From positions 7,626,001-7,690,000 of the forward strand of contig JASJZH010000003.1 of the NCBI GenBank assembly GCA_037178975.1: 64,000 bases of DNA, given 5' to 3'. The translations under genes and the position numbers were made by a program. Under the pieces are notes generated by a model. It made no database searches, was not told the origin of the DNA, and worked only from the letters and a program-made list of their open reading frames with translations. Positions 47,203-58,174 of this stretch are shown one piece after another; position 1 is the stretch's first letter, and every line of letters starts with the position of its first letter. The stretch comes from Oscheius tipulae. Taxonomy: Eukaryota > Nematoda > Chromadorea > Rhabditida > Rhabditidae.

Positions 47203-48429
47203 TCAACCAGTATTACCCGAACTCGGATTGACAATGGATGCTACGACTGAAGAGGTTGCGTATTCCTGAACACAGGGAACGACTATGCTTATTAATCTTC
47301 TGCAATATGCTCTATATGGCTTCATGAAATAGATACAGAAGACCGCATTGACCAATGGATAAGAAGCCACGATCATTACAGAAGGCCACATTATCCAAAT
47401 GGATGGAATCAACGTGACCCCAGGCAAAAAAGCTCCTATTATTTGGATGGAGACTGGAAGAGACACGGCGACGCCAGGCACCAAAGCTTGGGCCAGAAGG
47501 ATCCTATTTAGACTTCTCTGCATCTGAAGTGTCTCTCTCGACATGGAAGACTTGGTCTCGTTGATCTTTCTCCTAACCAAGATTGTCAGAAAAATGTTCC
47601 CGAATTCCACACCAGCTATCCAAATTCCAACTATGACTGCGCTGATTCGAATTATGTGTCGGTCAATGTCCAATCCGTAGAATGGAGTGTTGAAATCAAA
47701 CCCATCCAAGACTAGGCTATGTCTTTCCATATAAGCAACGAGGTCAATGTCAGTCATAGCATTTTTCCAGCCGACAATAGAAACGAACATAGTTTCAATG
47801 AAAAGGCTAACAACGACGTAGTAGGCTCCTCTGAAAAAGTTGTAAGTAGTCAGCTTGTGATTTCGAGAAAGTTGCTCAATTAACTGTCCGGTTGGTAAAA
47901 ACTGTCTCTAACTATATCGGCAACGACTCATTCTATATTCCATGATATTTTAACTGTACCGTCTCGCCTGAAACCAAAACTGTAAATAGGAGCCTTACCG
48001 TCTTCCTGAGAAGCTCTCCAGACACGCTTCCATTTTGAAGAAAAGAAATGCACGAAAAACGCAGCAGTCGAGAACAGAAACCAATGAGGATGCTCCTGCC
48101 ATAGCAGTGGAGATGTGCTGGTAAAAATATAATATTTGTCTGACTAAACCTACCGTTATTTTGGCACCAGTTTGTCCGAAAAACTTGCCCAGGCCACAGA
48201 CTTCGCCAGCCGGAATAGGAAATAACAAGTTTGGTATGTAGAAAAATTCGAGCAGTAAAGTGAAAAGAAAGTCAGACACGGCCATTTTCATCAAAAATAG
48301 CTTGAACTTTCCCATTGTTGCGGTAGAGGCGTTCCAGATACAAATTGCCGAGAGAAAAATTACGAAAAGGACGAACGCACTAAAGACGTTTGTAGAATGG
48401 AGCGTCACGGGCGAGTCAAACAGACGCAT
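47203..48429 (-). CDS. Second nematode chemoreceptor-type 7TM protein
   Basis: Exons 48154-48429, 47999-48117 and 47203-47830 join in phase. The protein of about 340 residues begins MRLFDSPVTLHSTNVFSAF, a short outer N-terminus followed by a first membrane segment (VLFVIFLSAICIW). About six more hydrophobic segments follow, then LQMQRSLNRILLAQALVPG before the sixth, and FMKPYRAYCRRL at the end. The MQRxLxRxLLxQ and PYR signatures are those of nematode srh/sri/str chemoreceptors. It is convergent with the first receptor, only 176 bp away. It looks intact. Confidence 0.75.
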
Positions 48430-48739
48430 TTGTTAATGTAGGATCACAGAAGCACGGCTGCAAGTCCAGAATTTCACCTGCTTTTGAAATGACGACAAGG
48501 ATCAAACTGAATCGTACAAGGCCTTCCGAGCTGTTTTAAAAAGCTGTAGAGTAGTTGCGAGCAAACGGAGCAACGCTGTGGCCGAAAGTCTCTTGTAAGG
48601 CGCATAGAGATAGTACAGGGGAGACACGACCGTGTTGCTTTTAAACAAAACCAGCCACTACTGATATTCTATATTCGTGCTTTTTATGTAAACGCCGTTT
48701 CTTGAGTTTGGAAAAACGTAGGTGGTTGAAAGTAGTTGA

Positions 48740-48935
48740 ATATCGTGGCTTATTGGGAGTTCTATTTCCTGATCCTGGGAATATTGCTTTGGTTAGTGAA
48801 TTTTGCTGCTGAAGTCACTGATTTTCCAAATTTTGAATCCGATTGTGCTTTTTGTAATTCCAGTGCTGCTCATGATGGCAACCACCTTCAATCAGGGGCT
48901 GATAGGGAGGTTTGGAGAAGATATGGTTTGAGATA
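48740..48935 (+). pseudogene. Internally deleted copy of the first chemoreceptor
   Basis: 48740-48800 matches 46074-46136 (ATATCGTGGCTTA…GCTTTGGTTAGTGAATTT). It then jumps directly to the match of 46690-46820 (TGCTGCTGAAGTCACTGATTTT…GATATCGG). About 550 bp present in the gene are missing. The join falls inside what was an intron start. The resulting 131-codon open frame continues into a Lys/Glu-rich tail and is likely accidental. Confidence 0.8.
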
Positions 48936-49135
48936 TCACTTAAAACAAAATATAGCCATGAGCAAGTCAAAGTGTGCGGGAAGAGAAGATGGAATAGAAC
49001 AAAAGCGGGGTAAAAAAAAAACTACTGATCAGGAGTGGGAAAAAGAAATTAAACGAGAAACTAACAGGTACAAAGCAGAAGCACATCCAGATAGACCCTA
49101 TTATATTAAAAAATCATTTTTCTCTACTTAAAAGA

Positions 49136-49449
49136 GCTTTTCAGATGCAACTCTAAACACTTGACTAAAAAAAATGCTTATCACATATCATTTGCAACTT
49201 TGGGAAGAATGATTGCTGCTTCGGGAAGATCTTCAATTTCATCAATGATGACAATTTGCACATCATTCACAACGCCTCGGCGTCGTTTTGTTATGAGTAA
49301 TACATAGTTTGAGCCCTAGTCCCATTTGGAATCTCTTCTTCTTTATCTTTCTGGCCGATGTGATTAACAAGCTTTCGCTCGAGATAAGCATGCCGTATTG
49401 TCTTTTTGCAAAAAATTGAAAACAAGCCAGGTTTAATATCAAAGTTTTA
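49136..49449. other. Intergenic gap, nothing recognised
   Basis: About 310 bp of AT-rich sequence downstream of the BPI-like gene's stop codon. No repeat family or ORF is supported. Confidence 0.5.
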
Positions 49450-52014
49450 TTATTGGTCCTCATCATTTGGTTCGATTAACGGAGCTGTGTCCTCCCGCTT
49501 AAACATTGCGCCATACAGTTTTCTTCCTACAACAAGCAACAGAAGGAACATCAGAGCCAGAACCAGGAACAATATCATAACCACAAAGATGAGATAACTA
49601 GGAATTTGTCCTGGTGAGTGCAACCACTTTTCGGTGAGACTTGTCGTGTTTGAGAATTCCAATCCAACGGAAGCGTATCCCTTTCGCAGGTTTATTTCCG
49701 TAGCATCTTAAACCATCAGAGGCAAGAAATATAACAGGTAAAACCTCCCAAGTGCCAGATCCCATATCGATAATCCGAAACGTTGTATCCGTCGGTCCAA
49801 ATTTTGTAGCCTGCGCTGTTTAGTGCCCATGTCAAACCAAATGCAAATAGAGTGCGCTTCCAGTAATAATAAAGTAAGTTCGTTTTCAAAACATGGACTA
49901 ACGCGAAGCCAGGGTATCCGACAATTGAATTGATGACTGTTATATTCTGGTAGTTGAAAGTGGGAAGCACGTAGAAGTAGTTATTTGTTACATGAGGGTT
50001 CTGTAGCTGGAGTACAACGTTGTAGTCTGAAAATTGGTTGGTAGTTTAAGTGGAAAAGAAGACTAACTGATTTGTAAAAGAAGTGTACTATTGATAGTGA
50101 CGTTGACGGCCAAGCAGGTAGCAATTCTGAAAGCCGTTTTACAAAGTTGTAGTACATCTCAGTCAGAACAGAACTCTGTCGGTTGCAGCATGTTACATAA
50201 AAAGCGAGACGTTACCTCGCCGGCATGAAGGCGTAATCAGAGCGTCGAGTAAAAGAGAAAATTCTCAACATCACTCACCTTACAACGCCCGTGACGACAC
50301 TAATTTCTGGAGACTTCGAAGTGAATATCGTTATGTCGACAGTCTTGTTGGGATACCTCTCCTGCATTTTTGGAAAGATTCTCCCTATGCAGATTTCAAA
50401 AGTGCCACATCTAAACCCATTTATTTTGTTGGTCAAACAAAGAAGAAAAAACTACGTTGTTCTGAGGTAGTCTTTAACTTCTGGATCTGTTGAGTTGACA
50501 CAGTACCAGAGACTTCTGGATTCGTGAGAAGCCTTCAGTAGACATTGCGCCACGGGCTCTGAGAAACCAACCGACAGCATTTTCGAGTCGGAACTGACTA
50601 AAAAAATTCGTCTATACAGTTTCCCAGCAGCCTCTACCCATCTTTGATTCGAAATTCGCCTTGCATATTTGTCCCTTTCCATAATGGAAAGCAATATCAG
50701 CTGTCACTTCCAGAGCTTTTCTGCAGGCCAGCAAGATAAGAGAGGATGACCGAAACACTCACTGAGCGGGTTTTATCTTCAATGCTCCGTATTCAACAGT
50801 GAAAATTTTCTGGCGATCTTTGGTGACAGGGAAGAGCCAGCTATTAAAGATGCTGATCTTTTGAGCAGTAATTTTGCAGGCCTAGAAAGTGAAAAAAAGA
50901 TGTAAAGATGATTATTAGTGACAGGGGTCCTTTTTTGTGCTTTAATAGGTATCATGCTTCAAAAACTCACTCTGTCATTGAAGGCCCGTCGAAAAGTCCT
51001 TCCCACTTCTCCAGCGAATAACTGTTTGGCGATGTGAATTGCAATTCCACCATGGACACGCCTGAGACACTCTGTTAACAATAATCCTTAGACGGGTGGT
51101 TGACTTTACCCCTGCGTTTCTTGAATTCGTCTATTTACCCCCGCGGGGAAAAAGCGACCGATCGGAGGGGGTAAAGACACCTTTTTCGGCCATAACATCC
51201 CTACCAGGGTTTTGGGTACAAGGGGCTAGGCTGTGCAACATTCTTCAATTCTTCATAAGACCTTCTATTCTTTTAGGATCTCCGAATCTTTTTAAGACCT
51301 CTGATTCTACACTACGACCGGTTTGGAATTTTATGGCCGAAAAAGATGACTTTACCCGGTCGCTTTACCCCCGCGGGGGTAAAAAGACCATTTCCAGAGA
51401 CGTGGCGTAAATTGACCCCCCCTTCCCTCCGTAGACCACTAACTGAACGTCCAGGGCACCGAGAACTGCTTTACATGACGCGACTTCGGCCTCTCCTGTT
51501 ATGTTGCTCGCTCGCAAACTGATAGCGGTATTTAAGCCGCCCAATAAGAGCTCTACATCTGCACCAATCTTTCCCTATTGAGAACTATCATAAAAAAATA
51601 TTATTCTTGTAATACCAGCGGAACTTTGATGACTATGTGACAGCGAGTTGTGATCATACCGCCTTGGGTAGTCACGTTAAACATCCCATTGGAAACGGAC
51701 CCTGAAACGTCAAGAAGTATTTTTTTTTCTAAGCGCGATTCTACTTTGGTAGTTGGACGGTGCGCCAATCGCAGTTTCTTACATGGTTCCCACCAACTTT
51801 GTAGTCCACTTTCCATGTTCGAATGGCATTTTCGGCCTGAAATCTATTCAAGATGGGAGCAATTGTTATCTGAGAGAACGCTGACAAAAAGACCTACAAC
51901 TTCTCTACCAATCTCTGTAAAAAGATTTAGTCCGTCCTCGTCTATTCTTGCTGATAAAGAGGAAGCCAAACTAGATCCAATCAAAAAAGCAGCTGTCGCA
52001 TAAAAAATCAGCAT
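49450..52014 (-). CDS. BPI/LBP-fold lipid-binding protein with C-terminal membrane anchor
   Basis: Start at 52014: a signal peptide (MLIFYATAAFLIGSSLASS), then RIDEDGLNLFTEIG, matching the beginning of mature BPI/LBP-family proteins. Later exons give QGGMITTRCHIVIKVPL, GKIGADVELLLGG and a Cys pair. The first Cys is in SCKAVLGALDV. The second follows the HGGIAIHIAKQLFAGEVG helix in FNDRACKITAQ. This Cys-helix-Cys arrangement is the conserved disulfide region of the family. The C-terminal exon (49450-49709) ends with a membrane segment (LIFVVMILFLVLALMFLLLL) and a short tail carrying an acidic-dileucine-like EDTAPLIEP, suggesting lysosomal or endosomal sorting. That exon's acceptor reads GTTTAAG. 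Middle exons (50000-50900) are not fully resolved. Assignment rests on pattern, not on a search. Confidence 0.5.
51131..51387. mobile_element. Fold-back (MITE-like) element in a BPI-like intron
   Basis: 51131-51195 and about 51331-51387 are inverted copies: TTTACCCCCGCGGGG, GCGACCG, GGGTAAAG and TTTTTCGGCCATAA on the left pair with their complements on the right, with some mismatches and a small gap. About 135 bp lie between. The element is GC-rich compared with its surroundings. No ORF is present. It looks like a non-autonomous DNA transposon; target-site duplications were not established. Confidence 0.75.
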
Positions 52015-52790
52015 GATTGAGACTGCCTATCAGTTAAATAGCAAAGACAACAGGCTGCGTCCTTTATCTTATTGACAGCTCGTAGCAATAGAGCAGTTTT
52101 TTGTTTTCTAACCGCTTTGTTCTTTGAGTCATGGCTTGACTGTCCGAGTGTAAAGAGATTGAGATGGTACAAAAAAACTTTATCGAGAAACCTGTGGTGT
52201 CGCATCTGAACTATGAAATCGCGGTGTCTGTGGTTGACTGTTTCTATGTTTGTCCGTGGCCACGAAACAAAAGCAAAGCAAAAAGCTGTACATTGTGTTG
52301 TAAATTGTTGCAAACTAATTGAGTGGGGGCAATAACTCAGAAAGGTGACGACGAATTCTGTTGCTCACGGGTAGAGACAGTAAGACTGAGAGACTGAGAG
52401 ACACAGACAGGGAGACAGGGAGACAGGGAGATAGGGGGGCAGATTTTGCTTCTTTACCTTTGTGACAAGTACGTTACTAGAAACATGTGTTCCGAAAGTG
52501 TAAATTCAGAATTTCGGTTGTACCAAACACAGTATTGTGCGTGTTTATACGTAATTCGTTTTTTGACATGTCACTTGTACCGTACGAGCTGTTTCACGGC
52601 CGCTCAGTTTCCACCACTGTGCAAATTTAAAAGTAAATCTCTCGATCTGACTGTGAAGAAATAAATTTGCGAGATGTTTTTAATCATATCTAGTCACCTA
52701 ATGTGCAAAAAGTTTTCTGATTTGGAAGAAAAACGCATTTTTTACGCGCCAATACTTATCGACCACCCTGTAGTTCCTGTTTTGAGGATG
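52015..52790. other. Intergenic gap with repeats
   Basis: Contains repeat C in reverse orientation (about 52235-52325) and a (GAGACAGG)n microsatellite at 52376-52438. No supported gene. Confidence 0.5.
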
Positions 52791-53750
52791 GGACCGAGCA
52801 ATGCGCGAAGGAGCAGGATGGGGTCAGCAGCCGCTGTGCCGAGGGATGGTGAGTGAGACTTGTCTTCTTCTTTTTCTAATCAGACTGTTCAGAAAAACAG
52901 CTGTTGGAAGTCCCCGCCTGTGTGTTACCACCGGTCCGGTACCAGCCCGATGTGCCTCAACAAGAACATTTTGAAATAAATCTAATAATGAAGCATCTGG
53001 AGCCAGCTGGGCTTCCTCGGTCTCGTCTCTCTATGGGTCTCAGTCCTATGGGATGCAGGAATGCATTCACGATCATCAATTTCTTGATGTTCTGAAGTAA
53101 ATGTCGTCCTTTTCTTGATCACAGGAACTTCTTCTGGTTTCTGGACCTACTTTCTGGAGGCCGCCAATATATTTTTTTTAGTATCTGTGGCAGTGTCCCG
53201 CAACAGATATGAACGGACCGTCGAAAAACGAGAAAATTGTTTTCGCTACAAGAAGGCTCACAAATTTCAGACTTTCATCACTTAGTAAGTCACACTTAAA
53301 AACTGTCAAAGTCGGCGATGTCAGGCCCTGAAACTGGTGGCGCCGTCTTGGTTGCTGGCATACAACTTCGGCCTCACGATGACTGGTTGGGACACGGTGA
53401 AGTTTTTTTTTCTAGTTATCTTGGTCCGCTGGCTCGCTAACCCCTTTAACATGGCCCAGATCCACTTGAACATCGCCCTCAACATGGCGGCCGGATTTCT
53501 GAGAACTTGGTATATCACGAGGCCAACGGACGCTTTGTACCGATCAAGATGGATCGAATGTACAGGATCCGCCGGCTTCTCTACGTTCAACCCTTGCAAG
53601 CGCTGGCTCTTCCGGAAAATGAGGACTTCGAGAATAGGACCCGGGCTGGTTCCGAGCAACCCAGATCCGAACACTCTCAGACTAACCTTCACTTCGTCTC
53701 TCCGCTCTTCTGTTCCTAACAAACTGCTCTATTTCAGAACCTGCAGTCAG
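52791..53750 (+). pseudogene. Unresolved gene or gene fragments
   Basis: GC-rich stretches with possible splice signals: MGPSNARRSRMGSAAAVPRD (52791 to a GTGAGT donor at about 52850), then CSEKQLLEVPACVLPPVRYQ. A frame follows at 52990-53095 that includes SVSSLYGSQSYGMQE and ends at an AA|GTAAAT donor. Next come KNFFWFLDLLSGGRQY and a hydrophobic stretch near 53345. Last is NLVYHEANGRFVPIKMDRM to DFENRTRAGSEQPRSEHSQ (53500-53690). I cannot join these into one consistent frame and do not recognise the family. The last 110 bp recur at 27355-27470. It may be a real gene with exons I mis-phase, or a decayed one. Confidence 0.35.
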
Positions 53751-54174
53751 CCGATTTTGACACAAACTTGACAAGTCCTGACAGGTCAAACCCCGATTTT
53801 GAATTGACAAGTTTCAAAGAAAAAAAGGGACATGATCCATCTAGACCCTCCGTTTTTTTTTAATATTCAGCTTTTTTCTGATATTTGACCAGTTCTTAGG
53901 CATTTCCAGTGTCTCTCTATCTCTCTGTCTCTTCGCGTTCCCCCAAGATCAGCCAAAGAGTCAAGTATCAAAAGCCTCTGCTGGAACCGTCAGTTGGCTT
54001 GTGTGCACGACCCCTGCCTTGAAAAATGGGCTCTTTCAGACCTGAGAAATTGCTTTACAGCTGGAGAGGCTGTGAACATTGGCTGATTAATTGTTGTGTG
54101 TGGACACGAACGACAGTTTGCAACAGCAAGAGAGACGAAAATACTTTATTTATTACGAATACATTAAAGTATAT
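53751..54174. other. Intergenic gap, no gene seen
   Basis: About 420 bp. A polyadenylation-type AATAAA on the minus strand at about 54146 serves the FAR gene to its right. GACAAGT…GACAGGTC words near 53765-53790 resemble 19145-19170. Confidence 0.5.
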
Positions 54175-55046
54175 TTAGTTCTGAAGATGAGTGTTGATGA
54201 GTCCCTGGACGGTGGAGCCTGAAAATATATGTGATTTGGATTGTTTTCACAGAGCATTTTTTTCTGCATTTTAAATGTTTTAAATACCGCCAAAACAAGT
54301 GATTACGGTAGCTTGAAAGATACACAGTTGGGTAGCGAAAAGCGCGGGAAGTTCAAATACTTTTGGATATTTTTGATTGAGTTTGGCAGAAAAGCGCATT
54401 TTTCCAAAGGCTCACTGTTGACAGCCTTGGAGAGCATGGGAAACTGGGTCTTGAACTCCTCCTTGGCCTCGTTGGACAGCTTGTTGAAGGCGTCGAAGTG
54501 GGCCTTGACCTTGTTCTTGAGTTCCTCAAGAGAGGGCTTGGTACCAGCCAGGTACTGACGGTGAAGTTCACGTCCTTCCTCGAAGATCTAGAGATTGGAA
54601 CATGAGAGACTGGGAGAGTGGGAGACAGACAGGCAGAGAGACAGAGAGTAAGAGATAAGTAGAGAGATCAGAGAGACAAAGAGACAAAGAGAAATGCACA
54701 GAGACAAAGAGACAGGTAGTACCTTCTGAACGAATTCCTTGGCCTCAGTTCCCAGAGCATCAAGCTTTCCCTTTACGTGCTCCTTCAGTTTGACGACCTT
54801 CTCATGAAGAGATGGAGACTTCTCCTTCAGGGCAGCCAAGATCTCATCCTCATTCTTGAAATCCTTGTGCTTCTGGGCGAGTTCCTTGAGGACGGCCTTC
54901 TCCTCGGCAGTGATTCCCTTCAGTTGGTCGGCGACCTCCTGAGGGATCAGAGACTTGTATTCCTCCGGAATCTCATCGAAGTTCTCGATGGGAGCGGCAA
55001 GAACGGCACAGGCCAGGACGGCAATGACGGCAAGTTGACGGTACAT
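54175..55046 (-). CDS. Fatty-acid and retinol-binding protein (FAR), copy 1
   Basis: Exons 54723-55046, 54416-54587 and 54175-54218 give 179 residues. A signal peptide (MYRQLAVIAVLACAVLAA) is followed by PIENFDEIPEEYKSLIPQEV and KGITAEEKAVLKELAQKHKD. The rest is Lys/Glu-rich amphipathic helix (LHEKVVKLKEHVKGKLDAL, LHRQYLAGTKPSLEELKNK) ending in HLQN. This is the nematode-specific FAR family: small secreted helical carriers of fatty acids and retinol. Codon use is strongly biased to C/G-ending codons, so high expression is likely. A TATTTCAG acceptor lies two bases before the ATG. A TATATAAAG box and a GATA-type AGATAG lie about 90 bp upstream. Intron 1 is filled with a GAGACA microsatellite. 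It is head-to-head with copy 2. Confidence 0.95.
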
Positions 55047-55120
55047 TCCTGAAATACAGCGGTTATGAATGAAGGTTACGGTAGGAGAAAAGGACTGGCG
55101 GAGGTGTTGTTTGTTGCGAA

Positions 55121-55142
55121 CTGAGCTATCTTTATATACTAG
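55121..55142 (-). promoter_or_regulatory. TATA box and GATA-type site of FAR copy 1
   Basis: On the minus strand the sequence reads AGTATATAAAGATAGCTC. TATATAAAG is a good TATA box and AGATAG a GATA-factor site; GATA factors commonly drive nematode intestinal genes. Confidence 0.6.
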
Positions 55143-56205
55143 TTTGAGGGAGAAAAATAAGAGTTGGAGAGACAGAGAGACAGTGCTGAAAATGAGGAGA
55201 GGCTACTTTGTGTTTTTATGAACGGCTGGCAACATCTGTGCCGAGGTTTGCCTCAGAACAAAGCCAGGAAAAAAACAAGAAGAACATTGCGTGACAAAGA
55301 GACAGTGATACTGAATGGTAACCATGCTTTCTTGACCATTGAAACAGTCATACGTACTATCTTCTCGTCCCACCGACACGATTCATTCAAAGCCTGTTTG
55401 CTTGGTAGCCATTTTCTCCCATAAAATGTTTCCTCTTTTCATCGTTACTACGAAAAGCCCTGACGGACCTGATCTTTTGTATGAGCTTCTCAGGTTTCCC
55501 TTTCAGGATCAGACCATGGGCAGATGTCAGTTGGCTAGACGAGGTAAGAAAGTCCAGCTGTTCCTCTTGACTCATTGAGAAAAGAAACTCTCACAAACAG
55601 AAATAGCCTAACAGTTTATAGTTTACAGGCTTTCTCATATTGCCTTGGCGGACTTTGGACCGGACTCTAAACAGCCGAATGTTTATCGGCAGGCCAGGAG
55701 GATGCAGTAACAGAATCAGTCAGAGAGAGAGAAAGCGACAGAGATCACAGCAGATGTTACGAGATTTCAGATCGTGGAAGAGCTTGGAAAAACATAACGG
55801 GAAAATATGTGATACTGTCACTGCCGTTGTTACTGTCTCTCTGTCTCATTGTATTCCTGTCTCCATGTCTCTCTGTCTTTCTCTGTCTTTGTCTCTCTGT
55901 CTCTTTTTCTCTATGGCAATCTCAAAATTTTTGTGACTGTCTCTTTCATACACTCCTGTCACCATTCCCAAACCTCAATCATTTTCTTTTCTCGTCTTAA
56001 CTTTTTCCTTCTCTGACTAACCGTCAACCTTTGGCTCCTCACCGGCAGCTGCAGGCTCAAGCCATAAATCGAGAGAGTCACATTCTTCTAGACATCTTTA
56101 CACTTTTGGGTTGTGCACTTTGTGCTCATGTCTCTCCTCTTCGGTCGCTCTCTCTCTCTGTCTCTCTCTTCGGTCAGCCTTCTGACCCCGCCCCGTTATC
56201 TAACC
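55143..56205. other. Intergenic region between the FAR genes
   Basis: About 1.1 kb between the two divergent promoters. Contains CTCTGTCTC microsatellites (about 55835-55910 and 56140-56175). Open frames up to 98 codons exist but are low-complexity. No gene is supported. Confidence 0.6.
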
Positions 56206-56327
56206 CTCCCTCCGCGCGCCACTATTTAAGAGGGGCCAGAGGGCAGTAGGATAGCAGTCCAAGGGCCTCACAGTTCCTCTCTCTTCCCCTTCTCCCAGCC
56301 ACAACACTAATTTCCGTCTTTCAGGAA
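56185..56327 (+). promoter_or_regulatory. Promoter and trans-splice acceptor of FAR copy 2
   Basis: Contains CCCCGCCCCGTTATCT (GC box and reverse GATA site), a TATTTAAGA TATA-like box at 56223, and CCGTCTTTCAG|GAA just before the ATG. The acceptor suggests spliced-leader addition three bases before the start codon. Confidence 0.6.
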
Positions 56328-57346
56328 ATGTTCCGTCAACTTGCCGTCGTTGCCGTCCTGGCCTGTGCTGTTCTTGCCGCTCCCATCGAGAACTTCGATG
56401 ACATTCCCAACGAGTACAAGGGTTGGTTCAGTGGTGTCTCACTCCCACAACCTCGGCTTTCAGCTCTGATCCCGACCGAGGTCGCCGAGCATCTCAAGTC
56501 CATCACCGCCGAGGAGAAGGCCGTTCTTAAGGATCTCGCCAAGCAGCACAAGGACTTCAAGAACGAGGATGAGGTTGGTTTTTCAATTCTTTTTGAGGTC
56601 AATGTTGAATCTCTAGTCCTTCAAACCCTTTGTGTAACTTCTAGCCTATGCAAACTGGCTGGTGAAAATCATACAACTTCAATCTGTCAATGCTCGAAAA
56701 TTTTCTAGACCATGCTTTGCGTCCAACTTTTGAATTTCTTGTTCTGAAATATCTGCAAAGATGTAGTTTAAAAAATAAAAAAAATAAAAACTACACCTTT
56801 GCAAAACATCCAAATATCGAATCGTGCAGCCTGGCAAAACGTCAAGTGGCTTTAGAAGTTTTTCGGCGCGACGCTTGCGGTCAGCTTCTGGTGCACAGAA
56901 CTTATGGATTTTTGGTAGCCAAAATAGTCTTTGAATGGTGCAGGAAATTGCTAAAACGTTTATTTTCAGTTCCTTGCCGCCCTGAAGGAGAAGTCCCCCT
57001 CCCTCCACGAGAAGGCCGTCAAGCTCCATGCTTTCGTTAAGGCTAAGGTTGAGAAGCTCGGCCCCGACGCCCAGAAGTTCGTCAAGGAGGTAATTTCCCA
57101 TAGTTTTCTATCTCAAAATTCAATTTTCAGATCCTCGAGGACGGACGTACCATCCACCGTGAGTACCTCGCCGGAAACAAGCCTTCTCTCGAGGACCTGA
57201 AGACCAAGGCCAAGAAGCACATCGAGGCCTACCAGAAGCTCTCCGATGAGTCCAAGGCCGAGTTCAAGGAACACTTCCCCATCCTCTCCGGACTTGCCCA
57301 GAACGAGCAGATCAAGACCCTCGCCGAGAAGTACCTCCAGGCTTAA
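56328..57346 (+). CDS. Fatty-acid and retinol-binding protein (FAR), copy 2
   Basis: Exons 56328-56421, 56464-56573, 56970-57089 and 57131-57346 give 179 residues, the same length as copy 1. Signal peptide MFRQLAVVAVLACAVLAA, then PIENFDDIPNEYKALIPTEV, KSITAEEKAVLKDLAKQHKD and FLAALKEKSPSLHEKAVKLH. Next are KFVKEILEDGRTIHREYLAG and a long Lys/Glu helix, ending KYLQA. It is a close paralogue of copy 1 but has two more introns (at residues about 31 and 68), so copy 1 lost them or copy 2 gained them. The 396-nt second intron carries hairpin repeat D. Strong C/G-ending codon bias again points to high expression. Confidence 0.96.
56752..56803. repeat. Short hairpin repeat D, copy 3
   Basis: TCTGCAAAGATGTAGTTT and AAAACTACACCTTTGCA flank an A-rich loop in the second intron of FAR copy 2. 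It is a diverged member of the hairpin family. Confidence 0.55.
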
Positions 57347-58174
57347 ATGCGGTGATTAAACCTAATTTTGTGCCTTCTGAAATGAATCATTTCATCTCTC
57401 TGCCTATTGTTACTGGATGTATTCTGCGAGAAGAACCCATAGAAAAACCCTTCTTCCAACGGTTTCAGGAGTAAGCCTGCTTGTACAGTCTAGTCATTTA
57501 CAATCTTTCAATTGAAAAACGCACAAGTTGATGTAGGATGAACGAAGATGGACTCAAAGAAAAAGCAAAGCTGGAATGAAAAAGACCCCCAAGCTAAATT
57601 TTTGTCTACTATGACAATATACTGCTTTGAATTCTAACCTAATGGTAAAGGCTCACCAATAAACTACTCTGAATGTCCTAGGAAGCCGTCATATCCCATG
57701 AATAGCTCATGCTACCAAAACTACCATCTTTTCGAGCCATAGCAACACGGGACATAATTCAACTTACCAGCATACGCTGTTTTCGAAGATCAATCGATTT
57801 ACAGACTGTTAGATTTCATCAGATAGAAGTGTGAAAGGTCAGAGATCCTGTAAGAGTCAGTATTACAACTGTGTCCAATACTTTTCAGTTAAGTTCGGAC
57901 TGACATCCAAAGTTACAATGAGATCAAAACTTTTACTTTATGTTCGGTTTCCGAGACTCTGACTGACTGGACTTGGCTGCTGTAATGCGCTATAAGCTGC
58001 CCGAATGGATGCCTTGATAGCCACAACTGACGCTCTTGACCGATTAATCACGGCTTAAGAGTGTAAGTGAGAGAGATGGAGAAGAGTCAATCGTCAACAT
58101 GTTAGAGAGGGACCCATTTTCCATTGTGGATTCAGGATAACATTATGAACAAGGATGTGATGCGAGTTTCGAAC
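57347..58174. other. Intergenic gap, nothing recognised
   Basis: About 830 bp holding the 3' UTR of FAR copy 2 and the distal upstream region of the repetitive secreted gene. No ORF or repeat family is supported. Confidence 0.6.

Noticed and set aside
53337-53771. 144-codon plus-strand frame, considered as a hydroxyacyl-CoA dehydratase-like membrane protein
   Set aside because: Only a short LLAYNFGLTMTGW resemblance; the rest does not fit and overlaps alternative frames.
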